This document shows, one piece after another, positions 17,259 through 25,977 of a stretch of 64,000 bases of DNA (the first letter of the stretch is position 1; the number at the start of each line of letters is the position of its first letter). The stretch is from Marinomonas sp. THO17 (GTDB lineage: Bacteria > Pseudomonadota > Gammaproteobacteria > Pseudomonadales > Marinomonadaceae): positions 1 through 64,000 of the forward strand of contig NZ_AP031575.1 of the NCBI RefSeq assembly GCF_040436405.1. Reading direction: 5' to 3'. Position numbers and translations under genes: made by a program. The notes beneath the pieces are model-generated. The model did not search any database, was not told where the DNA came from, and was given only the letters and a program-made list of their open reading frames with translations.

Positions 17259-18227
17259 GTGGGCGTTCAGTGGTATCCAGGACACATGAACAAGGCGCGT
17301 CGTGAAATCGAAGACGTGATGACGCAGGTCGACATCGTCATCGAAGTGTTGGATGCGCGTATTCCAGATTCCAGTCAAAACCCAATGCTGAATACTTTAC
17401 GCGGTGAAGTACCCGTATTGCGTTTGCTCAATAAAAAAGACCTAGCAGATAAAACACGCTTACACCTTTGGTTGGAGCATTGGCGTGGTAATGACGGTAT
17501 TTTGGCCCACCCTTTTTCCACGTTAGAAAAAAGCGATGTGGCTAAAATAAGCCAATGGGTTGCGCAAATGGTGCCTCATCGAGGTTCAGCGGAAAAGCCC
17601 ATTCGTGCCATGATTGCCGGCATTCCAAATGTGGGTAAATCCAGTTTAATGAATGCCTTGCTAGGTCGACGAGTCGCCAAAGTGGGTGATGAACCTGCGG
17701 TGACCAAGGCCCAGCAAAAGTTGAAAGTAAAAGAAGGCTTTCAACTGTTAGACACACCGGGCATTTTGTGGCCGAAAATTGAAAACCCAGATGCCAGTTA
17801 TCGTTTGGCGGTAACGGGTGCGGTGCGAGATACCGCCATTGATTATGAAGACGTGGCATTGGCTGGTCTGAAGTTCTTTATTGCCGATTATGTAGAGGCA
17901 CTAACCACACGTTATAAGCTCAAAGAAGCGCCCAATGACCCTTATGAAACCTTAAAAATTATTGGTTCAAAACGTGGTGCACTTCGTTCTGGTGGTAAGG
18001 TGGATATGCACAAAGCCGCAGAAGTGTTTCTCAATGACGTTCGTACCGGAGCCATTGGCCCCTATGTTATGGAAACTCCCGACATGATTGCCGCAGAAGA
18101 ATTATTGGTGGAAGAGGCCAAAGCCAAAAAAGAAGCGGAGCGCCAAGCCCGTTTGGCTGCTGCCGTACCTCAGCGCCAGCAAGCCAGCAATCAAGAATAC
18201 CGTAGACAACAGCAAGACAAAGAGTGA
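17259..18227 (+). CDS. Ribosome biogenesis GTPase (YlqF/RbgA type)
   Basis: A 322-residue circularly permuted GTPase. The GTG start at 17259 gives MGVQWYPGHMNKARREI, the family's invariant N-terminus, with a GGGGGAACTAGG purine run before it. The G motifs come in permuted order: G4 NKKD (58-61), G1 GIPNVGKSS (121-129), then G3 DTPG (165-168). The family acts in late 50S subunit assembly. The C-terminus ends in a Lys/Glu/Gln-rich tail. Its stop lies 12 nt before the YacL-like start, so the two are likely cotranscribed. Confidence 0.92.
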   Translation: MGVQWYPGHMNKARREIEDVMTQVDIVIEVLDARIPDSSQNPMLNTLRGEVPVLRLLNKKDLADKTRLHLWLEHWRGNDGILAHPFSTLEKSDVAKISQWVAQMVPHRGSAEKPIRAMIAGIPNVGKSSLMNALLGRRVAKVGDEPAVTKAQQKLKVKEGFQLLDTPGILWPKIENPDASYRLAVTGAVRDTAIDYEDVALAGLKFFIADYVEALTTRYKLKEAPNDPYETLKIIGSKRGALRSGGKVDMHKAAEVFLNDVRTGAIGPYVMETPDMIAAEELLVEEAKAKKEAERQARLAAAVPQRQQASNQEYRRQQQDKE

Positions 18228-18238
18228 GGTTTAAGGCC

Positions 18239-18619
18239 ATGGATTATGAAATAGCCTTTGATCAGGAAGAAAACCAATACCGTATTTATACCGGCTATGA
18301 GTTTGCCGCTATTGGTGAATGGGTGAGTGAATATGTGCGCGAACTGGAAATGATGCAGCGCGTTCTTATGGCTGCTCGCTTGGCTGAAACAGAAAAAGAA
18401 AGCACAGAATTTGCTCATGGGCCATTCCGTGTGGTAATCAGTGAAGAAGGCGTGAATGTTGCTAGACAATTAGATTTAAACGCAGCAGAAGAAGAAATCA
18501 AAGCCATGTTCGATTCGCAAGACAGCTTTTACCAAACCTCAACCGATGGTATTCAAGCGGAATGTGGCTTAGAAGACTTGATAGAAATGATAGAAAACTG
18601 GCATGACGTGCTGCAATAG
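18239..18619 (+). CDS. YacL-like protein (UPF0231 family)
   Basis: A 126-residue acidic protein of unknown function. I set the start at the ATG at 18239, which gives MDYEIAF and matches the MDYEF start of Escherichia coli YacL. Five codons of upstream open frame overlap the GTPase gene. Shared features as I remember them include GYEFAAIGEWV near the N-terminus, where YacL has a GHEVVGHW element, and a C-terminal GLEDLIEMIENWHDVLQ helix, where YacL has GVEDFLQVV. Its role is unknown in the whole family. The family call rests on this remembered comparison. Confidence 0.75.
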   Translation: MDYEIAFDQEENQYRIYTGYEFAAIGEWVSEYVRELEMMQRVLMAARLAETEKESTEFAHGPFRVVISEEGVNVARQLDLNAAEEEIKAMFDSQDSFYQTSTDGIQAECGLEDLIEMIENWHDVLQ

Positions 18620-18687
18620 TTGTTCCATAAGCTGGCTAGGTTTACACTATTAGGTGTTTGAAATTTACGTATTTTTAGGGAGCCGAT

Positions 18688-19284
18688 ATGCTCATTGAGT
18701 TGGAAAAGGCACGCACTCGAAAAAATGTAGTGCGCATTTTTCGTGAAGAACTGGATGGCCCAGACAGCTGGTCAGATGGTTTTGTCGTGGATGCCAATGA
18801 AGAAATGGTTTTGCTCCAACTGGTAGATGACAGTGTGCGTCTTAATGGTTACCAAATCTTGTTTCTAGAAGACATTAGTGACTTCGCTCATCCGGCCCCT
18901 TTTAATGATTTTCAAAAACGTGTCTTAGCCCTTCGAGAAGAAGAAGTGGTGGATCCTGAAGTGGATCTAGACGATTTGGCTGTCTTGCTGATGGACATCA
19001 GCGAAGAATACGGCTTGGTTACCTTGCACCGTGAAGAAGTAGAGCCGGACAGCTGTGAAATTGGTCGCGTAATACGTGCCGATGCGGTGACCTATGAGTT
19101 GGAAGAAATTGGTTCTGATGCGCGTTGGTTTGACGATACCTTTGAATACGATTTATATGACATTACCCGTATTGAATTTGGTGGCGTGTATGAGGAAGCT
19201 TTACTCATGGCAAATGAAGACATGGGAGAAGATTCGTACGAATTAAGCACCGACTATGCGGAAGACTATTTAGACAAAGACTAA
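18688..19284 (+). CDS. Hypothetical acidic protein with two similar halves, 198 aa
   Basis: No named family recognised. Residues about 10-85 (FREELDGPDSWSDGFVVDA ... LEDISDF) and about 110-180 (LHREEVEPDSCEIGRVIRA ... LYDITRIEF) align visibly, suggesting an internal duplication of a small beta-barrel-like unit. The C-terminus is highly acidic (DYAEDYLDKD). There is no signal peptide or membrane segment. The start follows TAGGGAGCC, a good ribosome binding site. A hairpin terminator ends the transcript. Codon use looks like the surrounding core genes, so recent transfer is unlikely. Confidence 0.75.
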   Translation: MLIELEKARTRKNVVRIFREELDGPDSWSDGFVVDANEEMVLLQLVDDSVRLNGYQILFLEDISDFAHPAPFNDFQKRVLALREEEVVDPEVDLDDLAVLLMDISEEYGLVTLHREEVEPDSCEIGRVIRADAVTYELEEIGSDARWFDDTFEYDLYDITRIEFGGVYEEALLMANEDMGEDSYELSTDYAEDYLDKD

Positions 19285-19309
19285 GCCTTTCATTATAAAA
19301 AGTGTTGAG

Positions 19310-19336
19310 AAAAACGCCATCTTAGGCGTTTTTTTA
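19310..19336 (+). terminator. Intrinsic terminator
   Basis: Stem AAAAACGCC / GGCGTTTTT with a 6-nt loop (19310-19333) and a T-run to 19336, directly after the acidic two-half protein gene. Confidence 0.85.
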
Positions 19337-19434
19337 TAAGTATTCTGAGCAACCCCATTTAAACTGAATACTTCATTTTAACTTAAAAAATGCCGTATTG
19401 TAGCAGAGTGGCGGCCATCAAAAGGAATGAAACT

Positions 19435-21783
19435 ATGTCTCGTTGGGTGACGGTATTATTGAGTTTAATTGTGGTATCTGGCTGTGCGGCTTATGCCTCA
19501 AAACAGTTAGATTCGGTATTTGGTTCGGCCAGCCCTGAAAACCGCGATCAAGTTGTCTCACAACAAGAAGCCGATTTTTATCATCAGCAAGTCAAACCTA
19601 TTCTCGATTCTCGCTGTGTATCCTGTCACGCTTGTTACGATGCCCCTTGTCAACTGAAATTAACCGCTTCTGCAGGCATTGAACGTGGTGGTTCCAAAGA
19701 TCTTGTATACGATGGTACACGTCTGCTTGCGGCCACGCCTTCACGTTTGTTCATTGACGGCAAAACCACTGACGAATGGCGTGAGAAAGGCTTTCACCCT
19801 GTGTTAAATGAACGAGGTCAATCACCCGCTGCTAATCTTGAAGGCAGTTTGCTCTATCGCGCCATTGCCCTACGCCAGCAACAAGGGGACTTTAAACAAA
19901 CCGTATTGGGGGATGAATACGATTTTTCTTTGGCCCGTGACCAGCAATGTGTAAGCATTGAAGAATACGATCAGTTTGAGCAGGATTACCCAAATTGGGG
20001 AATGCCTTATGGTTTACCGCAATTAACGGATGCGGAATATGATGTGCTAACGCGCTGGTTGGCAAACGGTGGCAAAATGCCCGCCCCAGCCCCTTTAACC
20101 CAAGCCTTACAAGAACAAGTTGACCTGTGGGAAAGCCGTTTAAATGGCGACAGCTTGAAAGATCAGTTGGTGGCGCGATACATTTATGAGCACCTGTATT
20201 TGTATTCCATGTACTTAGACGAAGGTGAAAAGTTCCGTTTTCGTTTAGTCCGTTCCAGCACACCGCCGGGTAAGCCTATTGATCGTATCGCCACACGTCG
20301 TCCTTATGATGACCCCGGTGTGGACAGGGTGTATTACCGCTTGTGGCTAGACCCAGAAGTGAAGGTGCAGAAAAATCACATTCCTATGCGCTTGGATGAC
20401 GCCCGTTACCAACGTTGGCAATCTTTCTTCTATGGCATGGATTATCAAGTTACGTCCTTGCCAAGTTACCAGCCTGAAGTGGCCACCAACCCTTTCATGG
20501 CGTTCCGGGAAATACCGCCTTATGCACGTTATCGTTTCTTATTAGACCATGCCCAGAAAACCATCATGGCCTTTATCAAAGGCCCAGTATGTCGTGGTCA
20601 AGTAGCGGTTAACGTCATCAACGAACAGTTTTGGGTGTATTTCCTAGACCCTGAAATCGCCTATAACAATACCTCGGCAGACTTCCTTGAAAATCAGGCA
20701 GAAGACTTAGAAATGCCTGCGGTAGAATCCAGTAACACCTTGTCGATTGCTTCTTGGGTCATGTTCTCAGAGCAACAAAAATCTTATTTGTCAGCCAAAG
20801 CCAAGTTGATAAAACAAGATATCAATGAGCAGATTGCGCTGGATCTGAATTTAATTTGGGACGGCGATGGCAATAATCAAAATGCGGCCTTAACCATTTT
20901 CCGCCACTTCGATAATGCGTCTGTAGTACGTGGTATGGTAGGTCAACACCCTAAAACCGCTTGGGTGATAGATTATCCATTATTGGAGAGAATTCATTAT
21001 CTGCTGGTGGCTGGGTTTGATGTCTATGGCAATGTAGGTCATCAGTTAGTGACGCGACTTTACATGGACTTTTTGCGTATGGAAGGGGAGATGAATTTCC
21101 TCATGCTGCTGCCAAAACAAGACAGAGAGCGTATTCGCCAGTATTGGTATCGTGATGCGAATCAAATTATTAAAGATTATATTTTTAGTGATTACATCAA
21201 GGTTGGGGTTCAATCCGATATCCAGTACAAGAGTTCAGATCGCCAAGCGGAGCTTTATGAGATGCTGCGCAGCAAGCTAGCGGCCATTCTTGATCATGGT
21301 TATGACCTGACGCAAAGCAAACTTGCGCAAGCGGACGTTAATGCGCTCTTGTCGTTGCAACAAGTGCGTGGCGGTGGCATTCAATATTTACCCAACTTAG
21401 TGACTGTGTTGGTGACTCGTCAAGGTGAGCCACTTGAAGTGTTGAGCTTGATTCACAATAAAGCCCATGCCAACATTTCCAGCTTGTTGGATGAAGCGTC
21501 CACTCGTTTGCCGCAAGAAGACGGCGTGACCCTAGCCAAAGGGGTATTGGGGGATTACCCAAATGCGCTTATGCAGGTGGAAGAATCTGAGTTACAAAAC
21601 TGGGTGAAGCAAATCGCCACCCTGAAAACTCGACAAGACTATGTTGCCTTGTTAAACACTTTTGGTATTCGTCGTACTCATCCAAACTTCTGGCAAGTGA
21701 GCGATGCCATTGCTCGACTGAATAAACAAGACAGACCCAGAGAAAGTGGCATCTTGGACTTCAATCGTCTGGAAAATCGATAA
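19435..21783 (+). CDS. cti: Fatty acid cis/trans isomerase
   Basis: A 782-residue protein from the ATG at 19435, preceded by AAAGGAATGAAACT; an in-frame ATG 15 codons upstream lacks a site. An N-terminal signal sequence ends in VVSGC (Cys17), a plausible lipobox. It is followed by a c-type heme motif CVSCH (61-65) in the stretch FYHQQVKPILDSRCVSCH, the hallmark of Cti. The enzyme converts cis to trans unsaturated fatty acids in membrane phospholipids, rigidifying the membrane under solvent or heat stress. It acts on the periplasmic side. Size is close to the Pseudomonas enzyme (about 760). It stands as a single gene after a terminator. Confidence 0.92.
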   Translation: MSRWVTVLLSLIVVSGCAAYASKQLDSVFGSASPENRDQVVSQQEADFYHQQVKPILDSRCVSCHACYDAPCQLKLTASAGIERGGSKDLVYDGTRLLAATPSRLFIDGKTTDEWREKGFHPVLNERGQSPAANLEGSLLYRAIALRQQQGDFKQTVLGDEYDFSLARDQQCVSIEEYDQFEQDYPNWGMPYGLPQLTDAEYDVLTRWLANGGKMPAPAPLTQALQEQVDLWESRLNGDSLKDQLVARYIYEHLYLYSMYLDEGEKFRFRLVRSSTPPGKPIDRIATRRPYDDPGVDRVYYRLWLDPEVKVQKNHIPMRLDDARYQRWQSFFYGMDYQVTSLPSYQPEVATNPFMAFREIPPYARYRFLLDHAQKTIMAFIKGPVCRGQVAVNVINEQFWVYFLDPEIAYNNTSADFLENQAEDLEMPAVESSNTLSIASWVMFSEQQKSYLSAKAKLIKQDINEQIALDLNLIWDGDGNNQNAALTIFRHFDNASVVRGMVGQHPKTAWVIDYPLLERIHYLLVAGFDVYGNVGHQLVTRLYMDFLRMEGEMNFLMLLPKQDRERIRQYWYRDANQIIKDYIFSDYIKVGVQSDIQYKSSDRQAELYEMLRSKLAAILDHGYDLTQSKLAQADVNALLSLQQVRGGGIQYLPNLVTVLVTRQGEPLEVLSLIHNKAHANISSLLDEASTRLPQEDGVTLAKGVLGDYPNALMQVEESELQNWVKQIATLKTRQDYVALLNTFGIRRTHPNFWQVSDAIARLNKQDRPRESGILDFNRLENR

Positions 21784-21896
21784 AGTAAAAAAGCGCATTG
21801 GGTAAGTTTCACGATTTGCTGCATGATTGGTGACTTGTAACTGAGCCGCTAAGGGCCAAGTATCAGGGTATCTTTTATAATCTTTGAGTAGGTTTT

Positions 21897-22886
21897 ATGA
21901 TTCCTTTCTCCATTCTGGATCTTGCGCCCGTTGCCGAAGGCCATACGGTTGCAGACTCCTTCAAAATGAGCGTCAAAATGGCGCAGACCGCTGAAGCCTT
22001 AGGGTATAAGCGCTTTTGGTTGGCTGAACATCACGGTATGGCTGGCGTCGCAAGTTCGGCTACCGCCGTGGTCTTGTCGCACCTTGGCGCACACACCAAA
22101 TACATTCGTCTTGGCTCGGGTGGCGTCATGTTGCCCAATCATTCCCCTTTGGTGATTGCCGAACAGTTTGGCACCTTGGCTGAACTTTACCCGCAGCGTA
22201 TTGATTTGGGCTTAGGGCGTGCACCTGGTACCGATATGAAGACGGCGCGCGCCTTGCGCCGTAACATGGACGCCAATGTGGATTCCTATCCTGACGATGT
22301 GCGAGAGCTGCAAGGCTATCTCAGTGACCAAGAGAAGGGCATTCGTGCCGTGCCGGGCTTTGGCACACAGGTACCTATCTGGATGCTAGGCTCCAGCTTG
22401 TACAGTGCCCAAGTGGCGGCGCAATTTGGTTTGCCATACTCCTTTGCTTCCCACTTTGCGCCCGATCAACTACACCAAGCCTTAACCATCTATCGACGTC
22501 ATTTCAACGCCGCCGAAGAGGGCGATCAACCTTATGCTATGGCGGGTGTTATGGCCGTAGTGGCCGACACAGACGAAGAAGCACAATACCTGTTCACCTC
22601 AGCACAACAACAATTTGTCAACTTGCGCCGAGACCGCAACCGTCCTTTCCCAAGCCCCGTGGATTCCATGGAAAGCATTTGGTCTGTCAGTGAAAAACAC
22701 ATGGTGGAACACATGCTGCAATACGCCGTGGTCGGATCAAAAGCCTCCGTGGCCTTTCAATTAGAGCGCTTCATAGAAAACACAGGCATAGACGAACTCA
22801 TCATCTCCATGCCGATTCACGATGCCGACGCAAGGCTGAAATCACTGCGCTTGATGGCAGAAGTGAGAGAAGAGATGGTGGGGTAG
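21897..22886 (+). CDS. Luciferase-like flavin-dependent monooxygenase (YhbW-like)
   Basis: A 329-residue LLM-class TIM-barrel oxidoreductase. It begins [14 protein letters not shown] and has [32 protein letters not shown] and [13 protein letters not shown], as in Escherichia coli YhbW and related proteins. Members use reduced FMN, but the physiological substrate of this group is unknown. There is no accessory flavin reductase gene next to it. The ATG follows a weak TAGG site. It is a monocistronic gene between cti and a lipoprotein gene. Confidence 0.88.
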   Translation: MIPFSILDLAPVAEGHTVADSFKMSVKMAQTAEALGYKRFWLAEHHGMAGVASSATAVVLSHLGAHTKYIRLGSGGVMLPNHSPLVIAEQFGTLAELYPQRIDLGLGRAPGTDMKTARALRRNMDANVDSYPDDVRELQGYLSDQEKGIRAVPGFGTQVPIWMLGSSLYSAQVAAQFGLPYSFASHFAPDQLHQALTIYRRHFNAAEEGDQPYAMAGVMAVVADTDEEAQYLFTSAQQQFVNLRRDRNRPFPSPVDSMESIWSVSEKHMVEHMLQYAVVGSKASVAFQLERFIENTGIDELIISMPIHDADARLKSLRLMAEVREEMVG

Positions 22887-23010
22887 AGTGTTAATATCTG
22901 GGTAAGGCCAGACTCATTTGATTATCCTTATAAAGATATTTGTTGAGGACTTTAAGTAATTGTTATAGCTTTATAATTTCAAAGATTTGTTCACTGTGGA
23001 TGGAGTAATT

Positions 23011-23553
23011 ATGAAGTTAAAACTGTGTTTGCTTGCTGTTATTTTTGTTGTGTTAAGTGGTTGTGCCTCTACTCCTACCCCCACCCCGTCATCGCCTTAT
23101 ATAGCCATTAATCAGCCATACTTTGATACTCATGAAGTCAGTTATGGCAGCGTCGAAGTTAATGTGACCAGCACGAATGAAGAAAAAGCGACGAAAGCTG
23201 GCTATATGAGCAGTGAAGAGGTCAGTAGCTATCTTAAAGACAAAATCACTAAAGACATAAAAGCACACAATCTTTATGACGCAGTTGGTTTGTCTGTGCG
23301 CATAAATTTAAAACTAGATAGGGCTTATCATTTTGCGGTGTCTAGTAATATGGCAGGATGGAATTATTTAGCAAAAGTCGAAGTATTAAAAGGTCAAGAA
23401 GTACTCGCCAGTTATCATGAAAAGGCTAACCTTATAAATACAGGTTTTGTTGCAGTATTTAAAGATATGTTCGTTAGTAATTCGGATAATGAGAAACTAT
23501 ATGTAGACAAAGCTGCTGAAGATATTTTGGCAAACCTACCTCAATGGCAATAA
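23011..23553 (+). CDS. Hypothetical lipoprotein, 180 aa
   Basis: The start at 23011 follows TGGAGTAATT and gives MKLKLCLLAVIFVVLSGCAS, a clear lipoprotein signal with lipobox LSGC (Cys18). A Thr/Pro-rich linker follows. The mature domain alternates beta strands and one amphipathic helix, with no recognised motif. The layout (SYGSVEVNV..., a regular strand with VGLSVRINLKLDRAYHF, and a C-terminal AAEDILANLPQW helix) resembles other small envelope lipoproteins of unknown function. A strong terminator follows. It flanks the cassette array but has normal core-like features and is on the opposite strand. Confidence 0.75.
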   Translation: MKLKLCLLAVIFVVLSGCASTPTPTPSSPYIAINQPYFDTHEVSYGSVEVNVTSTNEEKATKAGYMSSEEVSSYLKDKITKDIKAHNLYDAVGLSVRINLKLDRAYHFAVSSNMAGWNYLAKVEVLKGQEVLASYHEKANLINTGFVAVFKDMFVSNSDNEKLYVDKAAEDILANLPQWQ

Positions 23554-23577
23554 ATTTCCTTACCTAGAGTTTTTTAT

Positions 23578-23611
23578 AATCAGCACAGTTTTACACTGTG
23601 CTGATTTTTTT
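23578..23611 (+). terminator. Intrinsic terminator after lipoprotein gene
   Basis: Perfect stem AATCAGCACAGT / ACTGTGCTGATT (23578-23606) with a 5-nt loop and a following T-run. Confidence 0.9.
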
Positions 23612-23661
23612 ATACTAGTTTGTTTTGTATCGATTGATACTGCTTATCTTCAGGTTAAGGG

Positions 23662-23767
23662 GCCTAACCTCTCTGGTTATTATCAGGAAAAGCGGCCACT
23701 TACGCTTAAGCTTAATTTAACTCTGATTCCAATTATTTAAGGGGCTGATATCTTTAGTTTGCCCCCT
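23662..23767 (-). repeat. Possible terminal attC-like site (degenerate)
   Basis: On the minus strand GGGGGCAAAC (near 23758-23767) and GGTTAGGCCCC (core GTTAGGC, plus-strand GCCTAAC 23662-23668) flank about 90 bp downstream of the GNAT gene. GTTAGGC fits the R' consensus GTTRRRY well; the other arm is poor. It could be the outer end of the cassette array. Weak on its own. Confidence 0.3.
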
Positions 23768-23789
23768 TTTACTTTCTCTGAGTCCCTTA

Positions 23790-24236
23790 TCATGAGGCAA
23801 CTTGAAGCGACAAAGAAAGGAAATTTTCATCCCTTTCAATCACCCTATACCCAAGAGATTTGTAGAAGCTTACCGCCGCTTCATTTCTAACAAAGCTTGA
23901 TAAGGTTATGTGACCACGCCCTTGCTCAAGCGCGATTTTGTGAACCAGGTTCATGACCCTTTTACCCAGTTTTTGATTTTGAAATTCAGGAAAAATAATG
24001 AGTAAATGTACATGAAGTGCATTGCTGTAAGGCTTGAAGCATAGCATGCCAACTTTCGTGTGATTGAAATAAATCCAATGAAACCAATGAGGCTCATAAT
24101 CATTTTTCAAACGATTGACCTGAAACTCATCACACCAACCAAATACGGCATCAACATGAGAATAAATTCCTTGTTTAACAACAGAAAATAGACTTTCAAA
24201 CTCATTACTTTCTATTTGTATTAGTTGAATCTCCAT
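23790..24236 (-). CDS. GNAT family N-acetyltransferase
   Basis: A protein of about 148 residues with the GNAT core. The acetyl-CoA pyrophosphate loop region is EFQNQKLGKRVM, and the late NEAAVSFYKSLGYRVIERDE segment is typical of motif B. The substrate is unknown. I prefer the ATG at 24234-24236 (MEIQLIQ), though an in-frame ATG nine codons upstream is possible and neither has a strong ribosome binding site. It is the last (distal) gene of the leftward cassette-like series. Standalone acetyltransferases are common integron cargo, but no good attC separates it from the preceding gene. Confidence 0.8.
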   Translation of the reverse strand: MEIQLIQIESNEFESLFSVVKQGIYSHVDAVFGWCDEFQVNRLKNDYEPHWFHWIYFNHTKVGMLCFKPYSNALHVHLLIIFPEFQNQKLGKRVMNLVHKIALEQGRGHITLSSFVRNEAAVSFYKSLGYRVIERDENFLSLSLQVAS

Positions 24237-24373
24237 ATAAATCGACCAACCTTTACTAGACAATTTATTACCGATAATTCCCCAGATTTTCGCAAATCAG
24301 AGGTGGCATATTAGCAGCAGCTACAACACTAATTTCTCAGTTTTCTATAATCTTATAGATAATTAAATTTAAA

Positions 24374-24409
24374 GGGCAGAGTAAAGCTATTTTAATTTTT
24401 CTCTGACCC
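24374..24409. repeat. Inverted repeat downstream of two-TM protein gene
   Basis: GGGCAGAG (24374-24381) and CTCTGACCC (24401-24409) form an imperfect stem with a 19-nt AT-rich loop. On the minus strand it is followed by TTTAAATTT and could terminate the upstream cassette gene. The AGGGTCAGAG word also resembles a dispersed palindrome that I recall beside REP-type transposases, which I cannot verify here. Confidence 0.4.
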
Positions 24410-24418
24410 TAATTATTA

Positions 24419-24766
24419 CTAGCTGTCTTCTTTGCCACCAGAACTGCTGATATCTAAGCTCGGACTATTGTCGGAATTGGCAGTGGCGCTATTCTTTGGT
24501 GCGATTATAGATTTCAAAAATAAAAGCTCAAGCAACCTTGATCTAGATCCCGCTGAGGAGTGAATAATTGGAGATGATTTTATTTGAGAAATGGCAAAAC
24601 CAAGCACAACCAAGGCCCCAAAGAAAGGCACTACAATTACAAATAATGCTTGAACAGCCAACTGAAATGGCTCGAACATATCGGTTTTAACGGCATAATA
24701 AATGGCCATAGTATCTAGGTATACCAACAAAAGTACTAAAACTAAAATTACGTAGAATTGGTTCAT
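24419..24766 (-). CDS. Hypothetical two-TM membrane protein (cassette gene)
   Basis: A 115-residue protein. Two hydrophobic segments (about 4-25 and 36-62) are followed by a hydrophilic, Ser-rich C-terminal tail of about 50 residues. The ATG is preceded by AGGTGAATTAA, a usable ribosome binding site. No family recognised. It lies between a short degenerate attC-like stretch (24780-24811) and an inverted repeat, and shares strand and gene size with the other cassette genes. The function is unknown. Confidence 0.65.
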   Translation of the reverse strand: MNQFYVILVLVLLLVYLDTMAIYYAVKTDMFEPFQLAVQALFVIVVPFFGALVVLGFAISQIKSSPIIHSSAGSRSRLLELLFLKSIIAPKNSATANSDNSPSLDISSSGGKEDS

Positions 24767-24779
24767 TTAATTCACCTAG

Positions 24780-24811
24780 CGTAAACGAACGATAACCGCG
24801 CTTTGTTAGGG
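24780..24811 (-). repeat. Truncated or degenerate attC-like site
   Basis: On the minus strand GCCCTAAC (plus-strand GTTAGGG, 24805-24811) lies right after the DUF4262 gene. CGTTTACGC ends 2-3 nt before the ribosome binding site of the next gene. Core-like words are present, but the span of 32 bp is shorter than normal attC sites, so this is probably a decayed site. Confidence 0.4.
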
Positions 24812-24812
24812 C

Positions 24813-25271
24813 TTACCATGCCGATATTTCCTGAAAACTTGGTTGCAAGACCTTGAAGCTATCTGATGCATTTGCTTCCCATGGCCAGATGCCATCGACA
24901 GTGGGAAAGACTAGCTGCAGCGCAGGGTAAGTAGTTCCCTCATATAACCAATTGCAAGAAAGCATAAATTCTTCTTTAAATCTATTTGCTACGGGTTTAA
25001 AGCAAACTTCAAATCCATCGAGAAACCCTTCATAAAAACCTTCTTCCGTAAAAACTTCACCTTCTTGGGTACGGCGATTATATTCATTTGCTATCCAAGA
25101 AGATAATTCACTTTTTAGTCCAAGAATGATCACTTCTGGGTGACCTTCCTGCCTATTGATACCGGTGGTGTATGTGAAATTAGGATCTTCTTCTTTGGGG
25201 TCAAACACAGAGGTGACATGGCAACCGTATTTTTCAATGTCTTCAATAATCTTAATTTCTGCTTGATTCAT
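24813..25271 (-). CDS. DUF4262 domain protein (cassette gene)
   Basis: A 152-residue soluble protein with the DUF4262 pattern: YGCHVTSVFDPKEEDPNFTYTTG, then HPEVIILGL near residue 50, and a C-terminal LQLVFPTVDGIWPWE. Family function is unknown; members often occur in mobile or accessory DNA. A GGAAGTTTT ribosome binding site sits just downstream of the attC-type core site at 25287-25293, as expected for a gene captured in a cassette. It is the fourth gene of the series counted from the high-coordinate end. Confidence 0.8.
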   Translation of the reverse strand: MNQAEIKIIEDIEKYGCHVTSVFDPKEEDPNFTYTTGINRQEGHPEVIILGLKSELSSWIANEYNRRTQEGEVFTEEGFYEGFLDGFEVCFKPVANRFKEEFMLSCNWLYEGTTYPALQLVFPTVDGIWPWEANASDSFKVLQPSFQEISAW

Positions 25272-25286
25272 AAAACTTCCTTTGAG

Positions 25287-25348
25287 TCCAAACGCCTCAA
25301 GAAGGGGCGCTCGCAGTTTGCGTGTTCCTCTGGCTGGCTTTGTTATGC
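25287..25348 (-). repeat. attC-like site (array site C)
   Basis: Between the exported-protein gene and the DUF4262 gene. On the minus strand it starts with GCATAAC (plus GTTATGC, 25342-25348) and ends with CTTGAGGCGTTTGGA (plus TCCAAAC, 25287-25293). The ending resembles Vibrio repeat-type attC ends. GGGCGC and GCGCCCC words near the two ends can pair. Span 62 bp. Confidence 0.6.
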
Positions 25349-25361
25349 GCCCGCTCTATAT

Positions 25362-25865
25362 TCACTTTCTTTCGTTAATCTGCAATTCGCCTTCGGCTAT
25401 AGATAACTTAAGCTTTAAAGGCTGCTCCTTACCAAAGGAAATGAGAGACTGACTGAGTTTCTCTCTATCTTTAGCGGATACTTGAAATTCTTCTAGATAA
25501 TACATATAACCCACCAAATCTTCTTTGGTGAGTTGTTTGCTATCAATTAGAGCAACTACCTTATAATTCAACAGCCCTTTGACATCTATTGGCGCATGAC
25601 CAATAAATGGAGATAGAGATCTGATTTCTTCTTCAGAAGGGATTGAGCTAAACTTCTCTTGATATATAGCTATATGGTAAACGTCTCTATTGAAATCGAG
25701 TAAACGAAATACAGAAATCTCATCACTATCTTTTGAAACTCCCGCATAATATCCTCCCCATGCGACGTCAAAATCTAAGTATTCATTCACCTTCTTATCT
25801 TCTCCGTAAGCAAGTGTAAATTGCATTAAAAGAAACAGTATCCAAAATTTATTTAGCATAATCAT
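25362..25865 (-). CDS. Hypothetical exported protein (cassette gene)
   Basis: About 167 residues if started at the ATG at 25863-25865 (MIMLNKFW); the frame is open further upstream only because it reads through the attC-like site. The N-terminal LNKFWILFLLMQFTLAYGED looks like a cleavable signal peptide, so the product is probably periplasmic. The mature region is mixed alpha/beta, with GYYAGVSKDSDEISVFRLLDF and a final LKLKLSIAEGELQINE strand pair. No family recognised. It is flanked on both sides by attC-like sites, the best-defined cassette in the array. Confidence 0.65.
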   Translation of the reverse strand: MIMLNKFWILFLLMQFTLAYGEDKKVNEYLDFDVAWGGYYAGVSKDSDEISVFRLLDFNRDVYHIAIYQEKFSSIPSEEEIRSLSPFIGHAPIDVKGLLNYKVVALIDSKQLTKEDLVGYMYYLEEFQVSAKDREKLSQSLISFGKEQPLKLKLSIAEGELQINERK

Positions 25866-25878
25866 CCATCTAATATTC

Positions 25879-25977
25879 GCATAACGCCTTGCTAAGGGAC
25901 AGCCGAAACGCAGTGTAGGTTGTCCCGCGGAGGCCGCGCCTTTTGCGGCCGGAGTGAACTTGAGCAACTTGTTATAA
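25879..25977 (-). repeat. attC-like site (array site A, best preserved)
   Basis: On the minus strand it begins TTATAAC overlapping the stop of the DUF3630-like gene and ends GGCGTTATGC (plus GCATAAC, 25879-25885). The arms ATAACAAGTTGCTCAAG and CTTAGCAAGGCGTTAT pair, leaving one unpaired base in TTGCTCAAG against TTGCTAAG. That is the extrahelical base used by integron integrases. A GC-rich inner stem (GGCCGC/GCGGCC) fills the centre. Span 99 bp. Confidence 0.8.
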
